This document shows, in pieces, positions 10,618 to 22,654 of a DNA stretch of 64,000 nucleotides; positions within the stretch are counted from its first letter, which is position 1, and every line of letters begins with the position of its first letter. The DNA lies in the NCBI GenBank assembly GCA_029204045.2, contig CM055063.1, positions 40,271,562 through 40,335,561 on the forward strand, read 5' to 3'. Origin of the DNA: Tillandsia leiboldiana (Eukaryota; Streptophyta; Magnoliopsida; Poales; Bromeliaceae). Under the pieces are notes generated by a model. The model worked only from the letters and a program-made list of their open reading frames with translations, was not told where the DNA came from and did not search any database. The position numbers and the translations under genes were made by a program.

Positions 10618-11394
10618 CCAGCCCCGCGCGGCACGCGCGTGCCGCGTGCGGTGCGGCGGCGGCGACGATGCCTTAGGGTTTTCCGCGACGGCGACAACGG
10701 CGGTGCCCTAGGGCTTCGCGGCGGCGGCGGCGGCGATAAGAGCAAACAAGAACGGCGAAAGACTCAAAAACGTCAAACCCTGGAATGATGAAATCGTAAG
10801 AATAAGGCGCTAACCTCAATCTATCGGTGACGATGATCCGATCTCGTTCTTTGCGGCGCTGAGGATCCGGATCTGCTCCGCGTAGATGGTGGCGTCTCGT
10901 TCTCCGGTCTCCGGCACGTCGATCGGGGCGATCGGACTCCTCCGCTTTATTCTTCTCTCACTTTTTTCTTCGGTTAGGGTTTTATCTTTTCTCTGTTTTC
11001 TCTCCGGCTAGGGTTTTCTCTTTTCTTTTGGGAAAACAGATTTCTCCCTTGGTACGTATGATAAAACCCACATCCGGGTATTTAATATTTAAATATTAAT
11101 TAACTATTCCCACGAGATAATTCCATAACTCCTTGAAAAGCATGCCAGATCTTTAGCCCGGATTCCGATGCACACTACGGTTACCGCGACCTTCAAAACC
11201 CCATTCCGGGGGATCCGTAAGTCGGATTTTAGATTCGATTGCACCGCCGTTCATCGTTTTTCGAGCTCTATCACAGAAAAAAATACCCGCACCGTGTGAT
11301 AGTCAACTTAAGAGCACTCGATAATTCGATTTTTCCTAACATGTAATTTATTAGCAAGAGGGTAAAACGATACATGAAAAGTCGTGATATTACA
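10618..11394 (-). repeat. LTR F fragment, interrupted by TekA
   Basis: No gene here. On the minus strand it opens TGTAATATCACGAC at 11394, passes an AT-rich promoter-like stretch near 11080-11110, then a CT/GA-rich leader with two AAACCCTA motifs (about 10970-11030), and becomes GC-rich (CGG repeats, about 10640-10735) until TekA cuts it at 10617. That layout is typical of a plant LTR. It resembles no other LTR in the window; the remainder would lie left of TekA. Confidence 0.6.
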
Positions 11395-11601
11395 CACTAT
11401 GTTGTCTGTAGCCAACATAGTCGCCTATCGGGAGGAGACATGTCAATCACTCATCCCATTCCCTTGGGAGAGTTACAAACTCAATCAGGACTCTCGCTAC
11501 ACATCACGGCTCTCTCGTAAGTCATCATAGGGTCCAACCATAACTTTAGGATTTCTAAGTCCTCAATGACCTACATCATAGGCTTTGATACCACTCTAAT
11601 C
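11395..11601 (-). other. TekH leader: hairpin and decayed primer site
   Basis: Matches the leader of TekE (45898-46100): CTGTAG-loop hairpin at 11397-11420, then a decayed primer site at 11582-11593 (GCTTTGATACCA for GCTCTGATACCA) eight bases from the LTR. Gag and pol of this element are not in the window; LTR F lies where they should begin. The hairpin's outer pair is C-G here and T-A in the other copies. Confidence 0.75.
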
Positions 11602-12231
11602 TTTCACACCCGGGAGTCGAAACTGCGACCCAGACTCGCAAACAGATCTGCCACCCATACAGAAAACCCCGCATAGGCGAGCGTCTAACCTGTAAAAGAT
11701 AGCAACTAACAACTATACAGATATAAGAGCCGAAATAAAACTACTATATAGTAAACATACATATCCGCTATACATCTGTCAGATCCTCAAAATACAACTA
11801 TCTCTCAAAATAAAAGATAAAATACACACAGACTGTACAGAACTAAATCCAACAACTCCAAAAGGGTACATCTATCTCTCTCAAGCTCTGGTGGGGATCT
11901 ATCTCGCGACTCTCTTACCTCGACCAGAAGAACCAACATGAACAGGTGCAAAAGTTGAAGTATCTAAAAAAAAAACACCACATCGGGTGTGAAAACTACA
12001 TCAAAGGAGTAGTCCTCAGTGGGTACCATCTCTAAGATCAACGATCTACCCACTAAGTCTACTGGAGGCAAAAGTAACAGGTATGCTGAATAAAATAGTA
12101 AAGCTAAAATAAAATTGCAGCTACTATGCCTTTAACTATCATGCTTAATGAAATAACCAAATGAAGTAACTATATGCAATCACTCGCTCACACAGCTCTC
12201 AGATCTACCCAATCTCAATGACTGCCACATT
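11602..12231 (-). repeat. TekH 5' LTR fragment
   Basis: Begins TTTCACACCCGGG (a decayed TGTCACGCCCCGG) and follows the TekE LTR (46101-46760) until ACATT, where TekI interrupts it at 12232. Only the U5-side third of an LTR remains. Confidence 0.8.
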
Positions 12232-12665
12232 TGTCACGCCCCGGGGTCGAAACTACGACCCGGGCTCGCCAACAGATCCACCACCCATACGGGAAACCCC
12301 GCATAGTCGCAGCGTCTAATCTACAAAAGATAGTACTATAGCTATATACATATCAGAGCGGAAATAAAGTGCTGTAGAAATAAAATCCAATCACTGTATA
12401 ACAGGAAATAAAGTACAGTATTCGTCTCCCAAAAATACATAATCATCATACAATATCCTCAATACAGCATCACTGGACCCAAAAAGGGAGATAAACCAAA
12501 ACCATAGTACATTAGTCTCTCAAAGTAAACTATACCATAATCCAGCTGACAGTACTAAAAAAAGATCTCCAACCAGGGAATACAGCTACACTCCTCGGGC
12601 AGGTAAGGATCTAGCTCGTCACTCCCTCGCCTCGAACAACGACCGAAGGATTAGCAACTCCCGCA
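12232..12665 (-). repeat. TekI 3' LTR fragment
   Basis: Begins TGTCACGCCCCGGGG and matches 14132-14565 until AACTCCCGCA, then turns into pol-derived sequence. Polypurine tract, U3 and the 3' part of pol are deleted. Confidence 0.8.
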
Positions 12666-14131
12666 TCGGCACTCACCAAGACGACCCATTCGATCTAACA
12701 AGGTCCTTCTCCATCAGATCCTGCAACTAGGGCAACAGCTTTCTCAACTATACTGGTGCCATCCAAAAAGGTGCCTTCAAGATCGGCGCGGTTACAGAAC
12801 CACGTCGGTCACAACTAAATCTCCTTTCCCGGCGGCGTCATAGTTGGCTCAGGTGGAAATACACACGAAAGCTCGTGGACAAAAGGACAGCCTCGCATCC
12901 CGGTGCCGCCGTAGGCACCGCTACCACTGCCACCAAAAGACGATACATCTTCGGCTCAACATCTGCCTGACCCTTGCCGGGGGAAGCCGTCGCTGCAACC
13001 AGCATAGTTTAACAGTCTCAAAAGACGAACTCTCCCTGTCTGGCTCCTAAAAGATCACGATCCTCTCCCCGCCGTCATCAGTCGCAAGGTAACACGCTCA
13101 CCAATCCAAAACACTCAGTCCATCCTCTAGGGCCGCCATAAACTAATAAGTTTGCCGGCACAATCCACGACCTGGACTGCATTGGACATGGTCATAAAAT
13201 CTGTACCTCAAGGGCACGGGGTAACAGCCCTACCTCGAGTCCATGCAGGAGTGAAAACGCCCCACGACGACGCAGTTCGTTGATATGGCGTCCTCCATCA
13301 AGCTGTGCGAACTCGCCCACTGCTACTGGGGTCGTCGCTCCATTTGCTCCGCCGTCACAACCCTATCTGCTTGGAGATATCTCAACTATCCACAAAGGGG
13401 GCACTGCCCCTGCCTCTGCTCATAATGGGGCGACAAAAACGACCCACCACAGCTAACACCTCAAAACCGCTGCCGCTGCTAAAACTGGTGCTGATGCTGC
13501 CGTCGGGGTCCACCCGACTTCTAGCGCCACAGAAATTCACGACCCGAAAGGAGGAATCGGGAAAGCAGCCGCTTGCTATTCTGTTCTCCATCACCACCGC
13601 CCACAACTCTGTCTGTAGGGGCTCAAAACTCAATCCTACATGTTGGGGCGGGTCGAGTTGCCGGAATTAGCTTAGTCGATCAATGATATCCCGCTGCTCA
13701 TCTGCTATCAGTTGTCCACCCTGCCTCGGTGCCCCAACACTAAAAGTCAGCACGGAGAACGCTGCTCACTCGAACGGCGCCACTGGAATCATTGCCACCG
13801 AGGATACTACAACAGGGGTGGTCTCAGTGGCAAAAGCTGACGGGGGTGCCCATTGCCCAACAACTGGGTCATCCTAACCAGCTGCTCACTCCGCCGCTGG
13901 TCTGCCTCAAACAATTCTGCCATCTGGGCCCGCAATCCCTGATCTCCAATTTGGGTATCCGGCCCAACACGATCCGCTCACTCATCCCATCCCGTGGGAG
14001 AGGTATAGAATCCAATCAGAACTCTCGCTATAAGTCACGACTCTCACGAAGTCATCCTAGGGTCCAGCCACAAGCCTAGGGTTTCTAAAGTCCCAACTGA
14101 CCTATCCCTAAGCTTTGATACCAACCTAATC
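12666..14131 (-). pseudogene. TekI gag-protease-RT remnant
   Basis: No long frame survives, but order is kept. 12690-12800 resembles the start of RT (the segment before the first RT motif), 12840-12890 the VHEF-like linker, about 13140-13260 the protease end, about 13290-13640 gag C-terminus, 13860-13980 gag N-terminus, then the leader. The primer site at 14112-14123 reads GCTTTGATACCA, the same decay as in TekH. Most of RT, RNase H and integrase are missing. Confidence 0.65.
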
Positions 14132-15127
14132 TATCACGCCCCGGGGTCGAAACTGCGATTCGGGCTCGCCAATAGATCCGCCACCAATACAGGAAACCCC
14201 GCATAGGCGCAGCGTCTAACATGCAAAAGATAGTACTATAGCTATATACATATCAGAGAGGAAATAAAGTGCTGTAGAAATAAAATCCAATCACTGTATA
14301 ACAGGAAATAAAGTACAATATCCGTCTCCCAAAAATATATAATCATCATACAATATCCTCAATACAGCATCAGTGGACCCAAAAAGGGAGATAAACCAAA
14401 ACCATAGTACATCAGTCTCTTAAAGTAAACTATACCATAATCCAGCTGACAGTACTAAAAAAAAATCTCCAACCAGGGAATACAGCTACACTCCTCGGGC
14501 AGGTAAGAATCTAGCTCGTGACTCCCTTGCCTCAAACAACGACCGAAGGATCAGCAACTCCCGCAGAGGACACTGCAAAACAAAGGGGAGAAAGAAAAGA
14601 GCGGGGGGGGGGGGGGGAGAACCCCCAACGGGTGTGAGAACTACTAGTAAACCAGTAGTCCTCAGTGGGTAAATTCTCAAACGATGCCGAAGTCGTCGAC
14701 GCCGCGGCCTCTAAAAATTCCGGGCCTCCGCCAAAAGATGCGCAACACGAGGAGCTCCAACTTTGCTGAAGGGTCCAAGGGCAGAGGGGCTCGGGAAAAC
14801 CTCAAAAAACCCAAGGGAAGAGCTATTTATAGGCACAAGGGGGGGGGGGGGGGGGGGAAATACCCCTTTGGGGTACGTTTTCGGGCGCCCGGAACAACCG
14901 GGCGTCGAACAGGAGACGCCGTGCAACGCGCCCGGAATCACCCCAACGCGCCATGTGGCGCCGAACACGGGACAGCGGATCCGGCTGCTCACCAGGCGCC
15001 GCGTGGCCTGCCTCAGACGCCGACGCGTGGCGCGCCCGGGCGGGAACCGCGCGTCAACGCGCGCCCGCGTGCGCGCACGCCGCGCTGTTGGGCACGCACC
15101 CCGAGGCACCTGCTACGAACACCGTGG
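14132..15127 (-). repeat. TekI 5' LTR with large internal deletion
   Basis: 14132-14680 matches the U5 side of TekE's LTR; from about 14682 it matches TekE 49107-49556 (TATA region and U3). About 2.5 kb found between these parts in TekE is missing, including the splice-donor-like site. It has a run of 15 G at 14603-14617 and 19 G at 14839-14857, the second beside the TATA box (minus strand, about 14824-14831). It ends abruptly near 15127 where gag sequence begins. Confidence 0.75.
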
Positions 15128-15137
15128 ATGGCCTAAC

Positions 15138-16294
15138 TCATCCTCTCGATGTGGGTGGTCGTCGCTCTGTCTGCCCCGACGTCGTGGCCCTATCTGCCTG
15201 GCGGTAAATCGGAGGAGCTTCTTCATCCGGAAGAGGTAGCGGGGGTGCCGTCGCAAGCGGCATTACCGTAAGTACTGCTAGAGGGCATGCTGCCTGAAAA
15301 TGTCCCGACTGTCCACACGAAAAGCATCGCCTCTGCCTATGGTCACACTGCTGCACTGCATGCGGCCCACCGCAGATGACACACTCATCATGATACTGCT
15401 GCTGGTGCCTCAGCTGTGGAGGACCTCCTGATCTCTGTCTCCTCTGAAATCCACGACCCTCAGACTGGGATTGTGGCAGCCACGGGGGTCTCGATCTACT
15501 CGGCTGTCCAAAATCAGGCGGCACTGGATGCCCCTCCCCGGAGCTGGTCCCTGGTGCTCTGTCCCTCTCTGACATGACCACTGATCCCCGGTCAACCCAC
15601 CGAGCACGCTCAATCGCTGCATCTAAAGTCGGTGACCGATGCGAGTGAACAAGGTGATAAATGTTCTGATGCAGCCCTCTCTCAAACAAATCTACCCTCT
15701 GAGCCTCATCTGGGGCAACATGTGGCACACTGCTAAACAATCGCTGAAACTCCCGAATGTACTCCTGAAGAGGCCGACTACCCTGCTGCAACCGTCGAAG
15801 ATCCCCTTCTAGTTTCTGCTTTGCACTATCGGGAAAATAGGCCCCGCGTAGCAAAGCTCGAAACTCTGGCCAAGTCAGTAACTGTACTCCTGGTGGCCCC
15901 ACTGGACGAACTCGACGCCACCAAATCTCGGCGTCCTTCTCTAGGAAGTATGCGGCCAAGTGCACCTGATACTTCTCTTGAATAAACAAGCTCTCAAACA
16001 GCTTCTCCATTGTTGCAATCTAGTTCTCAACTTCCCACGGCTTCGAACTCTGCCCTGAAAACCGCGGAGGGTGGAATTGGCTAACATAAGCCAACTTGTC
16101 GGTGAGCTCCCTCTGCTCCTCAGCTGTCAGTGGGGCAATCTGAGTCGAGGTCGATGACGCCGCAACCGGAGGTACTGCTGGTGGCGCTGCAGGGAATGCT
16201 TTCAGCTCCATCATACGCATCATGAGCTCCATGTTCTCCTCCTGGCGCTTGGTCGCCTCCTCCTGGCGCTTGGTCGCCTCCTCCCGGCGCCGTT
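15138..16294 (-). pseudogene. gag: TekJ gag fragment (TekE-like), one stop
   Basis: Minus-strand gag of a TekE relative. The N-terminal part (16294-16020) has Arg-Arg/Lys-Gln-Glu-Glu repeats likely to form a coiled coil, then PPRFSGQSS. A TAG replaces the Trp expected in the core at 16020-16022; the frame then stays open over the gag core (WWRRV) and two Cys motifs, CVICGGPH and the knuckle CFSCGQSGHFQAAC. It breaks off near 15138 against TekI LTR sequence, and at 16294 head-to-head against plus-strand TekC. TekE's own gag lacks this core, so TekJ shows what TekE lost. Confidence 0.85.
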
Positions 16295-16297
16295 CTT

Positions 16298-19200
16298 GTG
16301 AGATGAGGCACGGTCGCTGTTTCAGATGTGGGCAGTCAGGTCATCGGCGAGCTACTTGCCCTTTTTCGACATCGCCGGCTCCTTCCTCAGCATCAGTCCC
16401 TTCGGTGCCCCAGCAGCGGCCTTATGCTCCAGCGAGCAGGGCTCCTTCTTCCCACCCTGCAGATTACCGACCACCAGCTCAGAGCGGACGGGTTTATGCC
16501 GCCCAGGTGGAGGACTCCTCGGCAGCCGACCACGTGGTGGCAGGTATTATTTTACTTTTCGGCATTAGAGCTCGCACTTTATTTGATACCGGTGCATCAC
16601 ATTCTTTTATTAGTAGAGCATTTGCATCATCGCATGGACTAGAGTTAGGTCGGTTGCCGCATGCATTAGAGGTACAGATTCCCGATCATATTTTGCATGT
16701 AGAGGAGTGTTGTTGGTCTTACCCTGTACAGCTTGAGTCTTGGATTTTGCCAGCGGACCTGATGGTCCTTAGTCAGCTGCGAGATTTTGACATTGTACTG
16801 GGGATGGATTGGCTGGCTCGCTATTTCGCGACGATTGATTGCGCCGCGAGGACTGTTACTTTTAGCGAGCCAGGTCAGGAGGTGTTCGTTTACAGGGGGT
16901 GCCAGAGTGCTTTCTTTGCCTCTGTGGTTTCGACTTCTCGAGCGAGGCAGATGATGCGCAGTGGATGCGTGGCCTTTTTGGCGTCTGTGGTTAAGGAGCC
17001 TACGGCAGCACCGGGACTCACGGATATCCCTATTGTCCACGAGTTCCCGGATGTGTTTCCTCCAGAGCTGATTCATATGCCGCCGGATAGGGAGGTTGAG
17101 TTTTTGATTGACGTAGTTCCAGGAACTGTGCCAATCTCTAAGGCTCCTTACCGAATGGCACCGGCTGAGCTGCGAGAGTTAAAGGCGCAACTCCAGGATT
17201 TAATGGACAAAGGTTTTGTCAGACCAAGCGTATCGCCGTGGGGAGCGCCGGTGCTATTTGTGAAGAAAAAGGATGGATCACTTCGACTATGTGTTGATTA
17301 TCGGGAGTTGAATAAAGTGACCATCAAGAACAAGTACCCTTTGCCGCGCATTGATGACTTTTTTGATCAGCTGCAAGGGTCTTGTGTCTTCTCCAAGATT
17401 GACTTACAGTCTGGTTGCCACCAATTGAAGGTGAAGGCCGAGGACATCCCAAAGACGGCATTCAGGTCGCGGTACGGGCATTATGAGTTCACCGTCATGC
17501 CTTTTGGATTGACAAATGCCCTTGCTGCTTTTATGGATTTAATGAACAGGATTTTTCGACCATACCTGGATCGGTTCGTCGTTGTTTTATCGATGACATC
17601 CTAATTTATTCCCGGAGCTATGTGGAGCACGAGGAGCACTTGAGAATTGTGCTGCAACTTCTGAGAGAGAGGAAGTTGTAGGCCAAGCTATCTAAGTGTG
17701 ATTTCTAGCTTCAGGAGGTTGTATTTTTGGGCCACGTGATTTAAGCCGCTGGAGTGGCAGTAGACCCGGCGAAGATTGAGGCAGTCCGGGATTGGCCCCG
17801 ACCGACGACGGTATTAGAGGTCCGCAGTTTTATGGGCTTAGCTGGATATTACCGTCGGTTTGTGGAAGGTTTTGCGAAACTTTCCACACCCCTCACTCGT
17901 TTGACGCGAAAAGGGATTAAGTTTATCTGGAGTGAGGATTGCCAGAGGAGCTTTGAGGAATTAAAGAACAGATTGATGTCGGCTCCTATCCTTTCCCTCC
18001 CTGTTATGGGGAAAGGATATGTGATTTACAGTGATGCATCGCACAGTGGACTTGGTTGCGTGCTGATGCAGGAGGGAAGGGTAATCGCTTATGCCTCTCG
18101 GCAACTGAAGGATTATGAAAAGAATTACCCTACCCATGATTTAGAGCTAGCTGCAGTGATTTTTGCACTGAAGTTGTGGCGCCACTACCTGTATGGGGAG
18201 CACTGCGAGATTTACACCGACCACAAGAGCTTGAAATACCTGTTCACACAGAAGGAGCTCAACTTGAGGCAGCACAGATGGTTGGAATTGTTAAAGGACT
18301 ACGATGTAGACATATTATACCATCCCGGCAAGGCCAACGTGGTTGCTGATGCCCTGAGCAGGAGAGCAGTACAGAGTTTATCTTTGATGATCATCGATCA
18401 GGCGCCATTACTTGAGCAGATGAGGCGGTTAGAGCTCGAGGTTGTGTCCCCTGGGGTCTCTGCTAGACTTATGTCTCTAGTCGCGCAGCCCACTCTGTTG
18501 GATAGGATTCGAGAGAGACAGAGTGAGGACCCCCACCTGATGAGGATTCGAGAGCAGATGCAGACTGGTTTGATAGGGGACTTTTCAGTCGATGCTTAGG
18601 GAGTACTGCGGTACAGGGATCGAGCTTGTGTGCCTATGGATGCAGAGATCCGAGAGCAGATCTTGAGGGAGGCCCACTATACACCTTATACCATCCATCC
18701 TGGTGGGACTAAGATGTATAGGGACCTTAAGGCACAGTTTTGGTGGAATGGGATGAAAAGAGACACTGGGAGATTTGTAGCACACTGTCTAACTTGTCAG
18801 CAAGTAAAGGCTGAACATCGTGTACCTGCTGGCAAGTTGCAGAGTCTCCCAATCCCTGAATGGAAATGGGAACATGTTACGATGGATTTTGTCACAGGTT
18901 TGCCGAGAGCACAGACGGGGGCGGATGGTATCTGGGTAGTCGTGGACAGACTTACCAAATCCGCTCACTTTTTACCGGTTCAGATGACTTGGCCGATGGA
19001 GCGACTAGCACAGGTGTACTTGGCAGAGGTAGTTAGATTGCACGGGGTACCCGTTTCCATCGTATCAGATAGAGACCCGAGGTTTGTCTCGCATTTCTGG
19101 AGGAGTTTACAGACAGCCTTGGGGACGCAGCTCCGATTTAGTACAGCATTCCACCCACAGACCGATGGGCAGTCAGAGCGCACTATTCAGAACCTCGAGG

Positions 19201-19931
19201 ATATGTTGAGAGCATGCGTTCTGGACTTTGGAGGAGGATGGTACCGACACTTGGGATTAGTTGAGTTTGCGTACAACAACAGCTATCAAGCGAGCATCCA
19301 GATGGCTCCGTTTGAAGCGTTGTATGGACGCAAGTGTCGGTCACCCCTATGTTGGAGTGACGTGGGTGAGAAGAAGACTTTGGGTCCTGATCTACTATTA
19401 GAGGCAGAGGAAAAGGTCAGATTGGTACGACGACATCTCGAGACCGCCCAGAGTCGACAGAGGAGTTATGCTGATACTCGATGGCGAGACTTAGAGTTTC
19501 AGGTGGGTGGCCATGTTTTTCTGAAAATCTCAGCTTCGAAGGGGATTCGGAGATTTGGTATTCGTGGGAAACTGAGCCCTCGTTATATTGGACCTTTCGA
19601 GGTGTTGGAGCGCTTAGGGCCAGTTGCCTACAGGCTTGCACTTCCTCCCAGGCTTTCAGGTGTTCACAATGTCTTTCATATATCGACTCTGAGGAGGTAT
19701 GTTCATGACCCATCCCACATCATCGATTTCACCCCATTGGAGGTTGCTGAGAACCTGAGCTATGTTGAGCGGCCGTTGAGGATCTTGGACCGTGAGGTTA
19801 GGGAGTTGCGCAGTCGGGCTATCCCTTATGTGAAGATCCTCTGGAGCAGTCACGATGAGCGCGAGGCTACCTGGGAGCTGGAGTCAGCGTTGATGGATGC
19901 TTACCTCCACTTGTTCGAGGCCCCTGTTTGA
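16298..19931 (+). pseudogene. pol: TekC gag(end)-pol, frameshift and stops
   Basis: Runs from the gag knuckle (CFRCGQSGHRRATC) through protease (intact DTG), RT, RNase H, integrase and chromodomain-like tail. One T is lost near 17586, inside the codons of the RT catalytic FIDD; stops follow in the original frame around 17679, 17708 and 17742 (Tyr, Trp and Ser codons changed). The frame is open again over 17754-18596 (RNase H, DASH and DALS motifs), has a TAG at 18597-18599, and is open through 18630-19931 (integrase and tail). Sequence is very close to TekD throughout. Confidence 0.92.
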
Positions 19932-19965
19932 GGTATGAGTTTTGTTTCGAGGACGAAACTTTTTC

Positions 19966-19978
19966 TTGTGGGGGAGGA
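19966..19978 (+). promoter_or_regulatory. TekC polypurine tract
   Basis: TTGTGGGGGAGGA directly before the LTR start TGTAG at 19979; identical to TekA's tract. Confidence 0.9.
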
Positions 19979-22357
19979 TGTAGTGTTCTGGTTTCCCATG
20001 AAACTTTCCGATGAATCCACCGTGTAGAACACCTAGTGTTGGTGTGTCTGGCCCATGGTGCATCAAAGGGTTGCCACAGATGGACCTTGTGAGACTTTGA
20101 TAGCTGATTTGGCCTTCGGCTGCATTTGCCGAATTTTAGAAAAGGTTTTGGGCCAATTTGAGGTTGGATTTGGATTCAGCGCGGAAAAACGCTTGAAAAT
20201 GGCTTTTTTCTTGTTAAATTTGGAGTCCGGATGACCAAAAATGGGCTTCCGGAAGTTTTCGGGGATTTTCGGTGCATGGGGGAGGCTCGTGGACCGGCCT
20301 GAGCCACGTGGCGGCCTATTATTGGCTGGCTCACGCAGCTCGGTCCGCGGGTAGGCGCTGCGGTGCATGGACCGCGGGCGGGGGACGCGTGGCGTGCCCG
20401 GAATGGCCGGCGCACGCGGCACGGCTCAGCGACTTTGCGGGGTTGCGGTGGACCGGGCGCATGACACGTGGCGGCTTGGGATTTGCTGGCTCACGAGGGC
20501 GCGGTCCACGGTGTGCGCAGAGGGGCGCCTCGGGACGGCGCGTGCACAGGAGCGCCAGGCGGGCGGTCGGCCGCACTCGAGTGCGGACGCGTGTCGGCAC
20601 GCGACAGGCGGGCCGTACCTACCCCCGCTGACCGCGGGAGGACACGTGGCGCGCGTCGGGAGCTTTGCACTGCTGTCCCCTGTTGTGGGGTGACGTGGCT
20701 TCACCAGGGGCTTTCGGGCGCGTCGGACAGGGTTTGTACAACCGGGTTTCCGGGCGCAGTGCGCCCGAATGTTGCGCCCGAAAACCCGGCCCTTTGTGTA
20801 GTGGGCTGGGCCTATAAATAGGGGACTTTGGGTCACTTTGCTCCTTTTTCTGAGCGGTTTTCACAGGGATTTCTCTTGGGCCTTTCTTCCGCTACTTGAT
20901 CCACTTTTCACTGGGCATCCCTGGGATTTTTGGGGGCACGCATCCCGAGGTTGGCAATTTTTCGGCGCGGCGCGACGCTCGTTCTCCGGTGACCCACTTC
21001 GCCCCTTCTCAGTGTTTGGGATCCCCCGACTCACCCCGACTTCCGATTTCGTCGATTTTCACGCCGTTGGACTCAAGACAGGTAGGACTTCAACTCCCGT
21101 GTTTTGAGGTTCCTCGTTTTCCATGCTGATCTTGGAGTTTTCTGAGCACCCATTTGACCCATTTTTCTTCGCGGACTTTTGGACAGCACCGCGGTGTTCT
21201 TGCCGTATCTTTTCGCTCAGACGTCGGATCGAGGCAATTCAAAAGGCATTTTTCATCTAAATTTCGCAAGGAGTCTCCTGGATTTTTCTCAGATTTTTCT
21301 GGATTTCTCTCGAAGGATAAAATCTCCTTTCACTGTGGTTCTTTGATACAGATTTTCTGGACAGTTTGGTTTGACGTGTTCCACTTGCAGAAATTGTAAC
21401 TCAGCGTAGAAAAATCGGATTTGGACATGCAGGTACTCATTTCGACGGGCTCGTTGCGAGGATCGCGATAGTATTTTTCTTGGAATTTTCCGGGCATTTT
21501 TCGCAGGTGAAAATTATGGAACTTTGGACTGTGGTATTAGTGGACAGATTTTTGTAAACTGTGAATGTTTAATTTATGTATGTTCCTTCGGGGTATTTTG
21601 TACAGAGTTGTGGTGACTATTTTGGACTGAGCGTGGGATACGCTTTTGGGTAAGGGATTAGCGCTCGAGGTGGGTGATGTTGTAAACCTCCTACTTATGA
21701 TTTGTCACTAGGCCTATTGGAATGCTCTTGATCATGTTGTTAGTAGAACTGTGAAATGGACCTAGCATGCTTGTATGAGATCATGGTTTCTTTGTTAATA
21801 TTTGCAGTGTCAGAAAACTACAAGTTAGTAGGTTGTGTTTCCATGCTTTAGATATGTAGTATAATTACTTGGAAATCATGCTAAATCCATAACATGTTGA
21901 ATGTTTAATGAAAGGTTGGGACATGCGGTTAGAGTACTTAAAATGGTTCCATCAAGAAAAGGACTTTTGCATGCTTGAATGGTCACCTAGATAGGCCACC
22001 TTTTTTTGCTACACTATCAAGCTGGAATTGACTTAGGAGAAACCATGTTTCATTCTTTCTCCAGTCACTTAGACATAGGGGATAGTATGCTCTGATTAGA
22101 GCAGGGACTGGGATAGTGTAGTCAGCTTTGGGATTTAGGGACAGGCAGGTTTGAGGACAGGGTACTCGCGGCAACTGCGGATTTCGGGCGGTTGACCGGA
22201 CTATTATTAGTGCATCAGATTTGGGGATAGGGGATCGGGACTTCTTTAGTGGATGGGTTGTTCCCACTTAAGTAGAGTCTTGGTCCAGTCCGACTATATC
22301 GGGTTACTTGTGACCGTGCCGGTCAGGAGCCGGTCTGTTGCAGTACTTGAGGCCGTG
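19979..22357 (+). repeat. Shared TekC/TekD LTR, part 1
   Basis: Starts TGTAGTGTTC and aligns with TekD's 3' LTR from 39284. It holds the GC-rich U3, TATA box (20813-20820), donor-like site (21082) and the 75-bp block (21969-22047). It is cut inside a minisatellite by Sire1; CCGTG at 22353-22357 is repeated at 33301-33305. Joined to part 2 without the duplicated 5 bases it is 3203 bp. It differs from the TekD 3' LTR by about 4% in the first 240 bases and less elsewhere. Confidence 0.95.
20813..20820 (+). promoter_or_regulatory. Shared LTR TATA box
   Basis: TATAAATA preceded by GGGCTGGGCC. The donor-like ACAG|GTAGG is 269 nt downstream, at 21082, and the stretch between the presumed start site and the donor lacks ATG. 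Confidence 0.8.
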
Positions 22358-22654
22358 TGTTGGGTCGTATATAATACGGATCTAAATAGGGGAAGAAACA
22401 CCTAGAGGGGGGTGAATAGGTGTAAACGTATAAACACTCAAAAATCGTTGCGATAAAAACCCAATGCGGAAATGAAAATAACTCGCAAGATTTTTACGTG
22501 GAAAACTCCATCACCGGAGTAAAAAACCACGGGACCGATAACACGGCAGAAATCCACTAGAATTAAAACACGTACAAGGTGATTTACCGTACACACTTAC
22601 GACTCAACCTTTTCCATACGCTCCTAGAGGATCTTCTCCGCTCGCTCCAGACGC

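Larger units (their letters stand above)
12232..15127 (-). mobile_element. TekI: decayed Ty3/gypsy element, minus strand
   Basis: Order on the plus strand: 3' LTR piece (12232-12665), wrecked internal region (12666-14131) with primer site, 5' LTR piece (14132-15127). The two LTR starts match closely over about 430 bp, so they are mates. Both are shortened: the left one jumps straight into pol, the right one lacks its middle. The element is much older than TekA. Confidence 0.8.

Noticed and set aside
16222..16297. Start of the 460-codon frame ending at 17604
   Set aside because: The first 24 codons come from antisense TekJ gag across the 16294 junction, so this is an accidental start, not a gene start.
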